From Kiritimatiellota bacterium (GTDB lineage: Bacteria; Verrucomicrobiota; Kiritimatiellia; RFP12; UBA1067): DNA of 60,254 nt. Both the position numbers and the translations under genes were made by a program. The stretch lies in contig WRJS01000005.1 of the NCBI GenBank assembly GCA_009778475.1, positions 1 to 60,254 on the forward strand, written 5' to 3'. The notes beneath the pieces are model-generated. The model did not search any database and was not told where the DNA came from. It saw nothing but the letters and a program-made list of their open reading frames with translations. Numbering within the stretch: the first letter of the stretch is position 1; every line of letters begins with the position of its first letter. Below, piece after piece: positions 35,204 through 43,655 of this stretch.

Positions 35204-36088
35204 ATGTGTAGGAAATATCTTTTGTGGGTGCTGGTGTTCGGTTGCGTGACGCTGTCGCACGCGCAACTGAAACCGTTGAAGCCCTTGGGCGCGGCGAAGG
35301 AAGAGGCGGTCGGCGAGGTCACGCCGGAGATGATCGAGGACGAGTACCTGCGCGTCGCGAAGAAGTGCGGCTTCGCCATCGGCTACGAGCTGGGCGGCGG
35401 TGTGACCGGGGACGTGCTGTCGCCCGAGGAGGCGAAGGAGCACCTGCCCGGCGTATTCGCCGCGCTGGACATCTTCCCCGTCCGCTTCCTGCGCGAGACG
35501 AAGCTGAACACCGTGGTGCTGGTCCGCGGGTTGAAGAGCAACGGCAACCGCGTGGGCGGCTTGGCGGTGTCGGGGAATGCGCCGGGATGCGGAAGGATTT
35601 ACATCGACGTGCCGTTCAAGAGCAATGTCGTCTATCACGAGCTGTTCCACATCGCGGACCGGCAGTGGCAGAACGAGAAGTGGACGCGCCTGAACGACAA
35701 GCAGTTCACCTACAGCAACGCCCCGAAGCCCGAGAAAAAAGGCAAGCAGCCGGAGCCGCCGCCGCCCGAGACGTTCCGCAAGGATTTCGTCAGCGACTAC
35801 GCCATGACCCAGGAGATGGAAGACCGCGCCGAGACGTTCGCATGGATGGTCACGAACCCCAAGAAGTTTGCGGAGATGGCGAAGGAAAACCCCGTGCTGG
35901 CGAAGAAGGCCGAAGTCGTGAAAGGCATTGTGCGCGAGTTCGCGCCCGCAATGAATAAGGATTTTTGGGATTTCATCGCGAACAGCGACGACGTTTCACG
36001 CATGGAGGATTTCAAGAAGCGCGCCGCAATCAATGACCAGCGCAAGAAAGATAAAAAGGCCCTCCTCAACAGCGGCTACACGAAATGA
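35204..36088 (+). CDS. Exported putative zinc metallopeptidase
   Basis: A 294-residue protein with a signal peptide (RKYLLWVLVFGCVTLSHA) and TAGGAGG 8 bases before the ATG. VVYHELFHIADRQW (HExxH at about residues 146-150) is a zinc-binding active site. MEDRAETFAWMV near residue 209 could supply the third ligand Glu of a gluzincin. It has a charged C-terminus. No close family was identified. It stands alone after the lactonase relic. Confidence 0.82.
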   Translation: MCRKYLLWVLVFGCVTLSHAQLKPLKPLGAAKEEAVGEVTPEMIEDEYLRVAKKCGFAIGYELGGGVTGDVLSPEEAKEHLPGVFAALDIFPVRFLRETKLNTVVLVRGLKSNGNRVGGLAVSGNAPGCGRIYIDVPFKSNVVYHELFHIADRQWQNEKWTRLNDKQFTYSNAPKPEKKGKQPEPPPPETFRKDFVSDYAMTQEMEDRAETFAWMVTNPKKFAEMAKENPVLAKKAEVVKGIVREFAPAMNKDFWDFIANSDDVSRMEDFKKRAAINDQRKKDKKALLNSGYTK

Positions 36089-36265
36089 CGGAGTGAGGCA
36101 TTCGTTCAAAAATCCCCGCCCGTAGGCAGGAAATTTTTGTTCAGTATGGCAGTAGGTGGAGTGGCAACCGTAGGTTGGCGGGGTGGTTCCGATACATCAG
36201 GCAGGTGACAACACCAAACTAAAACATTCTACTTGCACTTTCAACGTTCAACGCGGAACGCTCCG
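36089..36265. other. Intergenic stretch without gene
   Basis: AT-mixed sequence with AAAAATCCCCGCCCG ... GGCAGGAAATTTTT as a weak fold-back, and GCACTTTCAACGTTCAACGC, a short direct repeat. No coding or RNA gene was recognised. Confidence 0.4.
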
Positions 36266-36830
36266 TCAATACATCTTCTCGTACTCGCCCTTGCCGATTT
36301 TCTTGAGCTTGGTGAACCCGGCCGCCTTCGCGCGGTCATCCAATTTCGACTTCGAGCGGCCGATGGCCGGGGCGACGATGCATTTCGTGATTGCCGCCCC
36401 GAGCAAGTCAATGTGCCGCGAGGGGTATTTTCTCGGGGAAAGGCTCGCCGTCGCGGAGGATGCGGCGGGCCTCCTTGATGAGGCGCAGGTGCCAGTCCGC
36501 GGGCATCCCCTCGGTGTCCACGAAATGCGCGGTGACGGGCGAGACCGGGGACACCTTGAAAATCGCGGTGGCGTCAGCGAAATCGGCGGTGTCCGGCCAC
36601 ATATCCACGACCAGCGTGTCCGGGCGTATCTCATTCGCGAGACGGCTGTAGTGGTCCCATCCCATGCCCGCGCCGTCGCCCGGCGTGCGGAACCATCCTT
36701 GATAGCCGCACATCCACTTTCCTTTCAGCGATGTCGCGTCAACCGCAGACGGCGCGCCCGCCACGGCGCAGGCCGCAAGCCCAAGCCCGACGACCGCAAT
36801 GCGGATTATTGTTCTGTGCATGATTAGCAT
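36266..36830 (-). pseudogene. Chimeric remnant: GH99-like N-terminus joined to an unrelated C-terminal tail
   Basis: The 5' part (36408-36830) encodes a signal peptide (TIIRIAVVGLGLAACAVAGA) followed by LKGKWMCGYQGWFRTPGDG, HYSRLANEIRPDTLVVDMWP. This is the start of a GH99-like/xylosidase-type domain usually near 350-400 residues. It stops after about 137 residues. From 36408 down to 36266 a second frame continues as IDLLGAAITKCIVAPAIG ... KKIGKGEYEKMY and then stops. That tail does not look like GH99. I read this as a deletion remnant of two genes. Confidence 0.6.
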
Positions 36831-36929
36831 GATTTTCAGGATTGTGATTTTATAACACAGGACGCTCTTTTCAAAGCATAGCCATTGTGTCTGTTGTGGT
36901 AAAAATCCGCCTGTTGATTCTGTCTGTCA

Positions 36930-39167
36930 TTAGCGGGGGATTCCTAAATTCGCGAGGCGCTCGCGCATCCGCCGCGCGGCATCCGGCTCGCCTGCTTTCT
37001 CGGCGAGGTCGGCGGCTTGACGCAATTGATCACCACGAATACTGCCAAGCTCTCCAGCCAAGGCAATATATTTCTCGCTGTTCCGCCAGTCGCCCATCTG
37101 AATGTAGTTGGAAATTAAGACAGGGTAAAGCGGCGTTTGCTCCCAGTCGTGTTTCGACTGATTGATTGCAGCAAGCAGAAACCAGTTCAAGGTGTCATAA
37201 TCAGTTGTCCCTTTTCCAAGGGTTTCATAGATTCCTTGGTAAATCTGCCTGACGCTCATCATGTTGCGGTTCACCAGCGTTTTGAGTTTCTGGATCGCTT
37301 TCTCGTCAGGCGTCTCTTTGTTTGTGTTCAAAAGACAACCGACATAGTGATTACGTTCATGCGGTTGCCGCTGATCTACTGCCGGCTGGATCCCGTTCAC
37401 GCGATACTCGTAAGCAATCCGTGATTTTTCTGGGAACAGGAGGAAATAAACATATTTACTCAAATCATATTCGTGCGCTATCATCGTCAGCACATCCCAT
37501 GCGAACGGATCGTTCTCGAAATCCATAACGCCAAAATGGATTGCCGCGACAGGCTGGCGAGACAGCAGCAACACGCTATTGTAGGCGCGGTCACGATATT
37601 TCCTGCTGTCATCTTTCGGCGTCGTTTTGAGCCATCCGTACGCATTACGCAAATCTTCCTCCAATTCTGCCTTTACGTCCTGATACAGCCATCCCAGTTC
37701 ATCGCTCCAATACGTGTGCGTCAAGAAGCCGATATCATTTCTCGCCGCAGTGCGCCTTGCCTTAAACAATTCTATTGCCTCGGCGCGGCGTTCGGTGTGC
37801 GAGAGCAGGTTGAACAACCCCTGATACGCCTGATCATAACGGTGATATATCGGATTGTCCCGCGTCAACTCTGCGGCATCGCAAAGTGCCAGCGCCCGCC
37901 GCAGGGCATCCTCCTCTTCCTTCCATTCGTTGCGCCCCCTGTAATAGTTGGCGCGTTCCAGCCAGTATTCCGGCTTTGTCTCATCCTGTTTCTCGCGCTC
38001 CTTTATCTCGCTCTCCACAACCCGCCAGCCGGACTCCGATTGCGTCATCCCTGCCAAGAAACTCTTCTCCGCCAGCTTGTGTTTCTTCCGCAATTCCCGC
38101 GCCTCAAGCATGACGCGCTGGGCGTCATCGCCGCGTTTTTGCCCCAGATAGAGATGGTTCAGTTCATCCAATATGCTGACGCGGAACATCGCCTGAAGTT
38201 CCGCATCGTTTGGGCTGCCCCCGAACATTGCGTTATTGCTTTCGAGTATCAAGCGGAAAGCTTTGCGCTCCCCGGCGGTCAACGGCACGGACACCGCGCG
38301 TTTCAGGAACGCCTCTTTAATGTCATCCTTCCGTTCGACATTGTTCACGTTCTCCCCGATGAGCCACGCGGCAATCGCATTCCGCCGATTGAGCGTCTCC
38401 AGCAGCCAGTCCGCATTTTGAGGTTTTAACCCATGGTAGTAATACGCAAATGAGGCCAGGAAAATGACCAGCTTCTTCATGTCGTCGGGCGACTGGCGGG
38501 CATCGTCCATGACGCGCTGGAGAATCTCGTCTCGTTTAGGGCTTTTACTGAGGAGGTCAAGGTATTGTGCCAGCCAGCCGCTCGCCACGCGGGTCATCGG
38601 CCATAAAACGTGCAGGTGACTATTCGTGAAGGGGAAGAAAAGCCGATCACCACCCGTCACCTTCGACTCCATCGTCAGCGCGGCCTGACAGCGTGCGCCC
38701 ACCCAGTCCATGATTTGCGCGTCAGACCATCCCATCGTTTTCATGGACTTCGCGCTATACCCTCTCTCGAATACCGTGGCGCACGTCTCGCAAAATGCGA
38801 TGCCCAGCTTCGCGCGTTCGGGGGGTAATGCGCAAAGCATTTCGAGGACCTGCGCCTGCCGGTTGCGGAGCTGGCTGGACTGTTGACGCATGTCCTCTTG
38901 CAATGCCAATTCATACACGCGCGGTATCAGGCGGAGCACGGTCTCGTCGCGTTCCGCGCGGAGCAGCACCTCCATGACATCCCATGCCTCCGCAAGCGTT
39001 TTGGGCGTGACCTTCTCCATCTCGTCCGCCCATGGCTGAAGCCGCTTCTCCCCGAGGAACAGTTTACGCGCCACGCTGTCATGCTGTGACGCATCATCCG
39101 CAAACACCGCGCTGGCCGCCACGGCAATGGGAACACACAGTGCGAGTAAAACGTTTTTCCGGTTCAT
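36930..39167 (-). CDS. Large exported TPR-like helical repeat protein
   Basis: A 745-residue protein with a signal peptide (RKNVLLALCVPIAVAASAVFA) and AGGAG 7 bases before the ATG. The mature chain is almost wholly helical, with TPR-like units such as KPEYWLERANYYRGRNEWKE, EEDALRRALALCDAAEL and, at the C-terminus, WRNSEKYIALAGELGSIRGD, LRQAADLAEKAGEPDAARRM. No catalytic motif was seen. It follows kduD by 15 bases on the same strand and may be cotranscribed, but a role in uronate use is not evident. Confidence 0.85.
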   Translation of the reverse strand: MNRKNVLLALCVPIAVAASAVFADDASQHDSVARKLFLGEKRLQPWADEMEKVTPKTLAEAWDVMEVLLRAERDETVLRLIPRVYELALQEDMRQQSSQLRNRQAQVLEMLCALPPERAKLGIAFCETCATVFERGYSAKSMKTMGWSDAQIMDWVGARCQAALTMESKVTGGDRLFFPFTNSHLHVLWPMTRVASGWLAQYLDLLSKSPKRDEILQRVMDDARQSPDDMKKLVIFLASFAYYYHGLKPQNADWLLETLNRRNAIAAWLIGENVNNVERKDDIKEAFLKRAVSVPLTAGERKAFRLILESNNAMFGGSPNDAELQAMFRVSILDELNHLYLGQKRGDDAQRVMLEARELRKKHKLAEKSFLAGMTQSESGWRVVESEIKEREKQDETKPEYWLERANYYRGRNEWKEEEDALRRALALCDAAELTRDNPIYHRYDQAYQGLFNLLSHTERRAEAIELFKARRTAARNDIGFLTHTYWSDELGWLYQDVKAELEEDLRNAYGWLKTTPKDDSRKYRDRAYNSVLLLSRQPVAAIHFGVMDFENDPFAWDVLTMIAHEYDLSKYVYFLLFPEKSRIAYEYRVNGIQPAVDQRQPHERNHYVGCLLNTNKETPDEKAIQKLKTLVNRNMMSVRQIYQGIYETLGKGTTDYDTLNWFLLAAINQSKHDWEQTPLYPVLISNYIQMGDWRNSEKYIALAGELGSIRGDQLRQAADLAEKAGEPDAARRMRERLANLGIPR

Positions 39168-39182
39168 ACAAACGCTCCTAAT

Positions 39183-39947
39183 CTACCGCGCCAGCCAGCC
39201 GCCGTCAACGGCGACGGTGTAACCGTTCATGTAGTCGGAAGCGGGGGAGGCGAGGAATACGATGATGCCCATCAGGTCGTCGGGTGTGCCCCAGCGCCCC
39301 GCGGGGATGCGGTCGAGGATGGCTTTGTTGCGCTCGGGGTTCTCGCGGATGGGCTTGGTGTTCTCGGTGGCGATGTAGCCGGGGGCGATGGCGTTGCAGC
39401 AGATGTTGTGCTTCGCGAGCTCGTTCGCCATCAGCATGGTGAGGCTCTTGATGCCGCCTTTCGCCGCCGCGTAGCCGGGGACGAAAATGCCGCCTTGGAA
39501 GGAGAGCATGGAGGCGATGTTGATGATTTTCCCGCCGCGCCCTTGCTCGATCATTTTCGCCGCCGCCGCTTGGCTCAGGAAGAACACGGCGCTGAGGTTG
39601 ATGTCGATCACGTCGTCCCAGTTCTTCTCCGAATGTTCGGTGAAGGGCTCGCGGCGGATGATGCCGGCGTTGTTGACGAGGATGTCGATGCCGCCCATCG
39701 CCGCGGCGGCGTCATCGATTACCTTCTGCGCCGCCGCCTTCCCTGCGCCGAGGTCGGCGGTGAACGACGCAGCCTTGCGACCGATGGCTTTGATTTTGCC
39801 CTCGGTCTCCGCGCAGTCGATGACGTCCACCAGCGCGACATCCGACCCTGCCTCCGCCAACGCCACGGCATACGCTTGCCCGATGCCTCGCGCCGCGCCC
39901 GTGACGACCGCCTTTTTCCCGTCCAGCTTAAACATATCCAGTATCAT
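39183..39947 (-). CDS. kduD: 2-dehydro-3-deoxy-D-gluconate 5-dehydrogenase (KduD-type SDR)
   Basis: Reduces 2,5-diketo-3-deoxygluconate to 2-keto-3-deoxygluconate in the breakdown of unsaturated uronates from pectin and similar polymers. The 254-residue short-chain dehydrogenase has the cofactor motif VVTGAARGIGQAYAVALAEAG, LVNNAGIIRREPF, the Ser in NIASMLSFQGG, the YxxxK in GYAAAKGGIKSLT, and ends NGYTVAVDGGWLAR. AGGAG lies 7 bases before the ATG at 39947. Its pathway partners kduI, kdgK and eda lie on the same strand beyond the restriction island. Confidence 0.92.
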   Translation of the reverse strand: MILDMFKLDGKKAVVTGAARGIGQAYAVALAEAGSDVALVDVIDCAETEGKIKAIGRKAASFTADLGAGKAAAQKVIDDAAAAMGGIDILVNNAGIIRREPFTEHSEKNWDDVIDINLSAVFFLSQAAAAKMIEQGRGGKIINIASMLSFQGGIFVPGYAAAKGGIKSLTMLMANELAKHNICCNAIAPGYIATENTKPIRENPERNKAILDRIPAGRWGTPDDLMGIIVFLASPASDYMNGYTVAVDGGWLAR

Positions 39948-39962
39948 GATAACTACTCCTTT

Positions 39963-42900
39963 TTATGCCAATCCCCAAAAACGCTCGAAGAAACTTGTCA
40001 GCTTTGCGATGACGTCTTGCTTCCTTTTGGTTCGTTCACCGCCGCTTGAAAACCTCGGCATCGGCGGCAGTATCCTGTCGATCTCCGTCCCCGTCGTTTT
40101 CGGGGTGCCGTCACGGAACGCGCCGTCCATGAATTTCCTTGTCTCCTCTGGCTTGAGGTTTTCCTCGGCGATGATTGCGTCAAGGTCTTGCTCTTTCCGC
40201 TTCGCCACAAACGCGCGCCAATCCTCGTCGATGCTGGAGTCGGCGTTTATTTGCGCGACAAAACTTTCGATCAGTTCGCGCCTGTTCCGCAGCTCGGGGC
40301 TGGAGCCGATCGCCTTGTCTATGTCGCTCAGGATGCTCTTGTCCTTGCAGTTCGACGCATGGTATTTCGCCACAAGCATGAGGATATAATCGATGTTGAC
40401 CTCAATCTGTTTGACAAGCTCGATCTCGAAAACGATGTCGTCGTTGATATTTTCCTTGCCCGTATTTTTATCGAGCGTGAACTCCTGATGCAGGTTGAGA
40501 TACACGCTTTGGTAATCCTGCATATCGCGCGCGCTGAGTATCTCGTTGCCCGCGAACTCGTCAAACGCCGTCAGGATGTTCCGCAGCCTCAAAATGCCGC
40601 CGAACAGGCGTATGAAGCCCTTTTTCGCTTCCTCGCCCGTAATCGGCACACCAAGCGGGTACTCGGATAAAATCATTTCGATGAGGTCTTTGTAGCCGGG
40701 TTTCCGCTTGCCCTTTTCGGTGTACCCGAGATAGTAATCATTGTATGCTTTGAGCAGCACGATGCCGCCCGCCTCGCGGTCGCCGAAGAGCGCGATGGCG
40801 TCGTCCGTCGCTTGCTTCAAATCGCGGAAGCACACGATGTTGCCGAATGTCTTGACCGAGTTGAGTATCCTGTTCGTGCGCGAGAACGCCTGAATCAGCC
40901 CGTGCTGGCGCAGGTTCTTGTCCACCCACAGCGTGTTGAGCGTGGTGGCGTCAAAACCCGTCAGGAACATATTGACGACGATGAGCAAATCAAGCTCGCG
41001 GTTCTTGACCCGCATGGAAACGTCCTTGTAGTAGTTCTGGAATTTGTCGCTGGACGTGTCGTAGCTCACGCCGAACATTTCGTTGTAGTCGGCAATGCAA
41101 GCCTCCAGAAAATCGCGGGACTGTTTGTCGAGCTTGCCGTTATCGAAGCCCTCGTCGGGGAAGCCCTCCTCGATGTCCTCCTCGTTCGCGTTGTAGCTGA
41201 ATATCGTCGCCACGTTCAACCTGCGCCCGCGTTCGGCGAGTTGCCGCATGAACTCCGTGTAATACAGTTTGGCGGCGGGTATCCCGCTGACCGCGAAAAT
41301 CGCGTTGAAGCCGTTTACCCGTTGCGCCGCCTTGCTTTCCGAAACGGTGTTGTGCTTCGACGCCGCCATCGCCTCCACGTTCTGAATGACGCGGTGCATG
41401 AAATGCGAGCGGCTTTGGTTGCGGTAGGTTTTCTGGTCGAAGTGTTCGAGAATGTACCTTGTCACCTCCGCGATGCGCCCGGGCGCGTTCAATGCCTTTT
41501 CCGTGTCAATCGCCCGCACCTTGCCGTCCTTCGCGTCCGGCTTGACCTTCACGGTGTTGATGAAGTCGATGCGGAACGGCAAGACGTTCCTGTCGTTTAT
41601 CGCGTCCACGATTGTGTAGGAGTGCAGCTTGTCGCCGAACGCTTGCTCTGTGGTTTGCGGCAGGGCGCTCGCCCTGCTGCCCGCGTTGGACGGGAATATC
41701 GGCGTGCCGGTGAACCCGAAAATGTGATAGTGCCGGAACGCCCGCGTGATGTTGCGGTGCATCTCGCCGAACTGCGAGCGGTGGCACTCGTCGAAAATCA
41801 GGACGATGTGCTTTTTGAAAACATCATGCCCCTTGTTTTTCGTGATGAAGATGTCGAGCTTCTGAATCGTGGTGATGATAATCCGCGCGTTCGGGTTTTC
41901 AAGCTGGCGTTTCAATATCGCCGTCGAAGTGTTGCCGTTCGCCGCGCCCTTCTCGAAGCGGTCATACTCCTTCATCGTCTGGTAGTCGAGGTCCTTGCGG
42001 TCCACGACGAACAGCACCTTGTCGATGTGGCTGAGGCTCGTCGCGAGCTGCGCCGTCTTGAAGCTCGTCAGCGTCTTGCCGCTCCCCGTCGTGTGCCAGA
42101 TATAGCCGCCCGCGTCCGTCGTCCCCAGCTTTTTATAGGTGGTCGAAATCTCGATGCGGTTGAGGATCCGCTCCGTCGCCGCGATCTGGTACGGGCGCAT
42201 GACGAGCAGCATCTCCTCCGACGTGAACACGCAATAGCGCGTCAGGATGTTGAGGATCGTGTGCTTGGCGAAAAACGTCTTTGTGAAGTCCGTGAGGTCA
42301 GGAATCACCTTGTTTTTCGCATCCGCCCAAAAGCTCGTGAACTCAAAGCTGTTGCTCGTCTTTTTGCTCTTGCGCCGCTCGTTTTCGCCCGCCTCCCTGA
42401 CGTGCTGATTGCGCGTGGTGTTGGAATAATATTTCGTGTGCGTCCCGTTGCTGATGACGAAAATCTGCGCGTATTCGTAAAGCCCCGAAGCCGCCCAGAA
42501 GCTCTCTCGCTGATACCTCTTTATCTGGTTGAACGCCTCGCGTATTTCCACCCCGCGCCGCTTCAACTCGATGTGCACGAGCGGCAGCCCGTTGACCAGA
42601 ACCGTCACGTCATAGCGGTTCTCGCGCATCGGCGGGCGACCGGGATCGGTCGCCCCTACAGTGTACTGGCTCAACACCTGCAAATGGTTGTTGTGTATAT
42701 TTTTTTTGTCGATAAGGTAGATGTTCTTCGTACCGCCATTGTCACGCTTCAAGATTTGAATGTGGTCATCCTGTATCTTGCGCGTTTTCTCCACGATACC
42801 CTCATTCGCGTTGGCGAGGCTCGCGCTGAAAAACCGCCTCCACTCATCATCCGAAAAAGCGTAGTTGTTCAAGCGCTCCAACTGGCGGCGCAGGTTGCCG

Positions 42901-43076
42901 ATGAGCGCCGCCTCATCGGTCGCGTTGATGTACTCGTACCCCTGCCCGATAAGCTGGTTTATCAAATCATTTTCAAGCTCCGCCTCGCTCTGGTAATCCG
43001 CCGCCGTCCTGTACACGGAACTGTATTCGGCAACGACGGTAGCCTCGCTCATCGACGCTATAATGTTGTAATTCAT
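39963..43076 (-). CDS. hsdR: Type I restriction enzyme R subunit
   Basis: The motor and nuclease subunit of the HsdRMS complex, 1,037 residues. The N-terminal PD-(D/E)xK nuclease ends in VLVNGLPLVHIELKRRG near residue 168. The helicase has Walker A (WHTTGSGKTLTSFKTAQ, about 327), LFVVDRKDLDYQT, DECH (LIFDECHRSQFG, about 429), FGFTGTPIF and the later motif LLIVVNMFLTGFD. Two loops carry extra residues encoded by palindromic repeats: DPGRPP near 142 and SNAGSRASALPQ near 463-475. The start is uncertain (43076 or 43052), with no good ribosome site, and the upstream gap is full of ATGCAT repeats. Confidence 0.95.
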   Translation of the reverse strand: MNYNIIASMSEATVVAEYSSVYRTAADYQSEAELENDLINQLIGQGYEYINATDEAALIGNLRRQLERLNNYAFSDDEWRRFFSASLANANEGIVEKTRKIQDDHIQILKRDNGGTKNIYLIDKKNIHNNHLQVLSQYTVGATDPGRPPMRENRYDVTVLVNGLPLVHIELKRRGVEIREAFNQIKRYQRESFWAASGLYEYAQIFVISNGTHTKYYSNTTRNQHVREAGENERRKSKKTSNSFEFTSFWADAKNKVIPDLTDFTKTFFAKHTILNILTRYCVFTSEEMLLVMRPYQIAATERILNRIEISTTYKKLGTTDAGGYIWHTTGSGKTLTSFKTAQLATSLSHIDKVLFVVDRKDLDYQTMKEYDRFEKGAANGNTSTAILKRQLENPNARIIITTIQKLDIFITKNKGHDVFKKHIVLIFDECHRSQFGEMHRNITRAFRHYHIFGFTGTPIFPSNAGSRASALPQTTEQAFGDKLHSYTIVDAINDRNVLPFRIDFINTVKVKPDAKDGKVRAIDTEKALNAPGRIAEVTRYILEHFDQKTYRNQSRSHFMHRVIQNVEAMAASKHNTVSESKAAQRVNGFNAIFAVSGIPAAKLYYTEFMRQLAERGRRLNVATIFSYNANEEDIEEGFPDEGFDNGKLDKQSRDFLEACIADYNEMFGVSYDTSSDKFQNYYKDVSMRVKNRELDLLIVVNMFLTGFDATTLNTLWVDKNLRQHGLIQAFSRTNRILNSVKTFGNIVCFRDLKQATDDAIALFGDREAGGIVLLKAYNDYYLGYTEKGKRKPGYKDLIEMILSEYPLGVPITGEEAKKGFIRLFGGILRLRNILTAFDEFAGNEILSARDMQDYQSVYLNLHQEFTLDKNTGKENINDDIVFEIELVKQIEVNIDYILMLVAKYHASNCKDKSILSDIDKAIGSSPELRNRRELIESFVAQINADSSIDEDWRAFVAKRKEQDLDAIIAEENLKPEETRKFMDGAFRDGTPKTTGTEIDRILPPMPRFSSGGERTKRKQDVIAKLTSFFERFWGLA
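41645..41692. repeat. GCAGGGCG-CT-CGCCCTGC palindrome inside hsdR
   Basis: GCGGCAGGGCGCTCGCCCTG, then CTGCCCGC, lies in the helicase region just after the GFTGTPIF motif and is read in frame as SNAGSRASALPQ. Homologues have a shorter loop here. Confidence 0.7.
42632..42665. repeat. GGGCGACC-GGGAT-GGTCGCCC palindrome inside hsdR
   Basis: Eight-base perfect arms around GGGAT (with TGTAGGGGCGACC wording on the coding strand), in frame within the nuclease domain, encoding VGATDPGRPP. Confidence 0.75.
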
Positions 43077-43225
43077 GGGTTATAATTCATAATGCATAAT
43101 TCATAATGCATAATGAATCCTTTCTGCGGTTTCTTGGCGATGATAACAATCCTTACCATTTGAACAACATTCTCTCATACTCCCCTCAATTATGCATTAT
43201 GAATTATGCATTATGCATTACACAC
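43077..43225. repeat. ATTATGCATTATGAATTATG repeat cluster
   Basis: Alternating ATAATTCATAATGCATAATTC units at 43080-43118 and 43190-43222, with a short non-repeat centre. A matching block lies at 43591-43655 and single units at 9695-9725. They bracket the four-helix-bundle gene. Confidence 0.9.
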
Positions 43226-43227
43226 TG

Positions 43228-43578
43228 TCATTCCTTTCGGCTAGTTTTGACAATGGACGTTAGCAGCTTAATAAGTTCTGTACACTCAGCGACAATGCTA
43301 GTGAACTCTTTTTCAGTTAAAAAGCCAGTTTCGTATAATAATTCAAGCCAATATTCTGATTCGCTTGCCTCTTTGAGTGAAATATTCATCTTTGCGGAAA
43401 AATCCGCCTTGCTTTGCCCTCTGATTGCCTCTTTTACATTTGCCCCTATGCTTGTTCCGCATCTCAGCAATTGCTTTGACAAAACAAACTCCTTTCTGCT
43501 TTCAGATAAATATTGGTATAGCCTTACAACCCTAACGGCAAACGCCTTGCTTTTCATCTGGACAACATTCTCTCTCAT
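43228..43578 (-). CDS. Four-helix-bundle protein (23S rRNA intervening-sequence type)
   Basis: A 116-residue protein of the four-helix-bundle/S23 family, first known from intervening sequences in 23S rRNA genes but common near mobile and defence genes. Family blocks are FAVRVVRLYQYLSES, KQLLRCGTSIGANVKEAIRGQ, DFSAKMNISLKEASESEYWL and ELLYETGFL. GGAGGGG lies 6-7 bases before the ATG at 43578. It sits between bro-fic and hsdR, framed on both sides by ATGCAT repeats, so it looks like an insertion within the restriction island. Its molecular role is unknown. Confidence 0.9.
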   Translation of the reverse strand: MRENVVQMKSKAFAVRVVRLYQYLSESRKEFVLSKQLLRCGTSIGANVKEAIRGQSKADFSAKMNISLKEASESEYWLELLYETGFLTEKEFTSIVAECTELIKLLTSIVKTSRKE

Positions 43579-43590
43579 ACTCAACCCCTC

Positions 43591-43655
43591 CAATTATGCA
43601 TTACGAATTATGCATTCTCAATTATGCATTATGAATTATGCATTATGCATTAAAA
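43591..43655. repeat. ATGCATTATGAATTATGCAT repeat block
   Basis: Tandem alternation of TTATGCATTACGAATTATGC and ATTATGAATTATGCATTATG, ending at the 3' end of the bro-fic gene. It is the partner of the cluster at 43077-43225. Confidence 0.9.
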
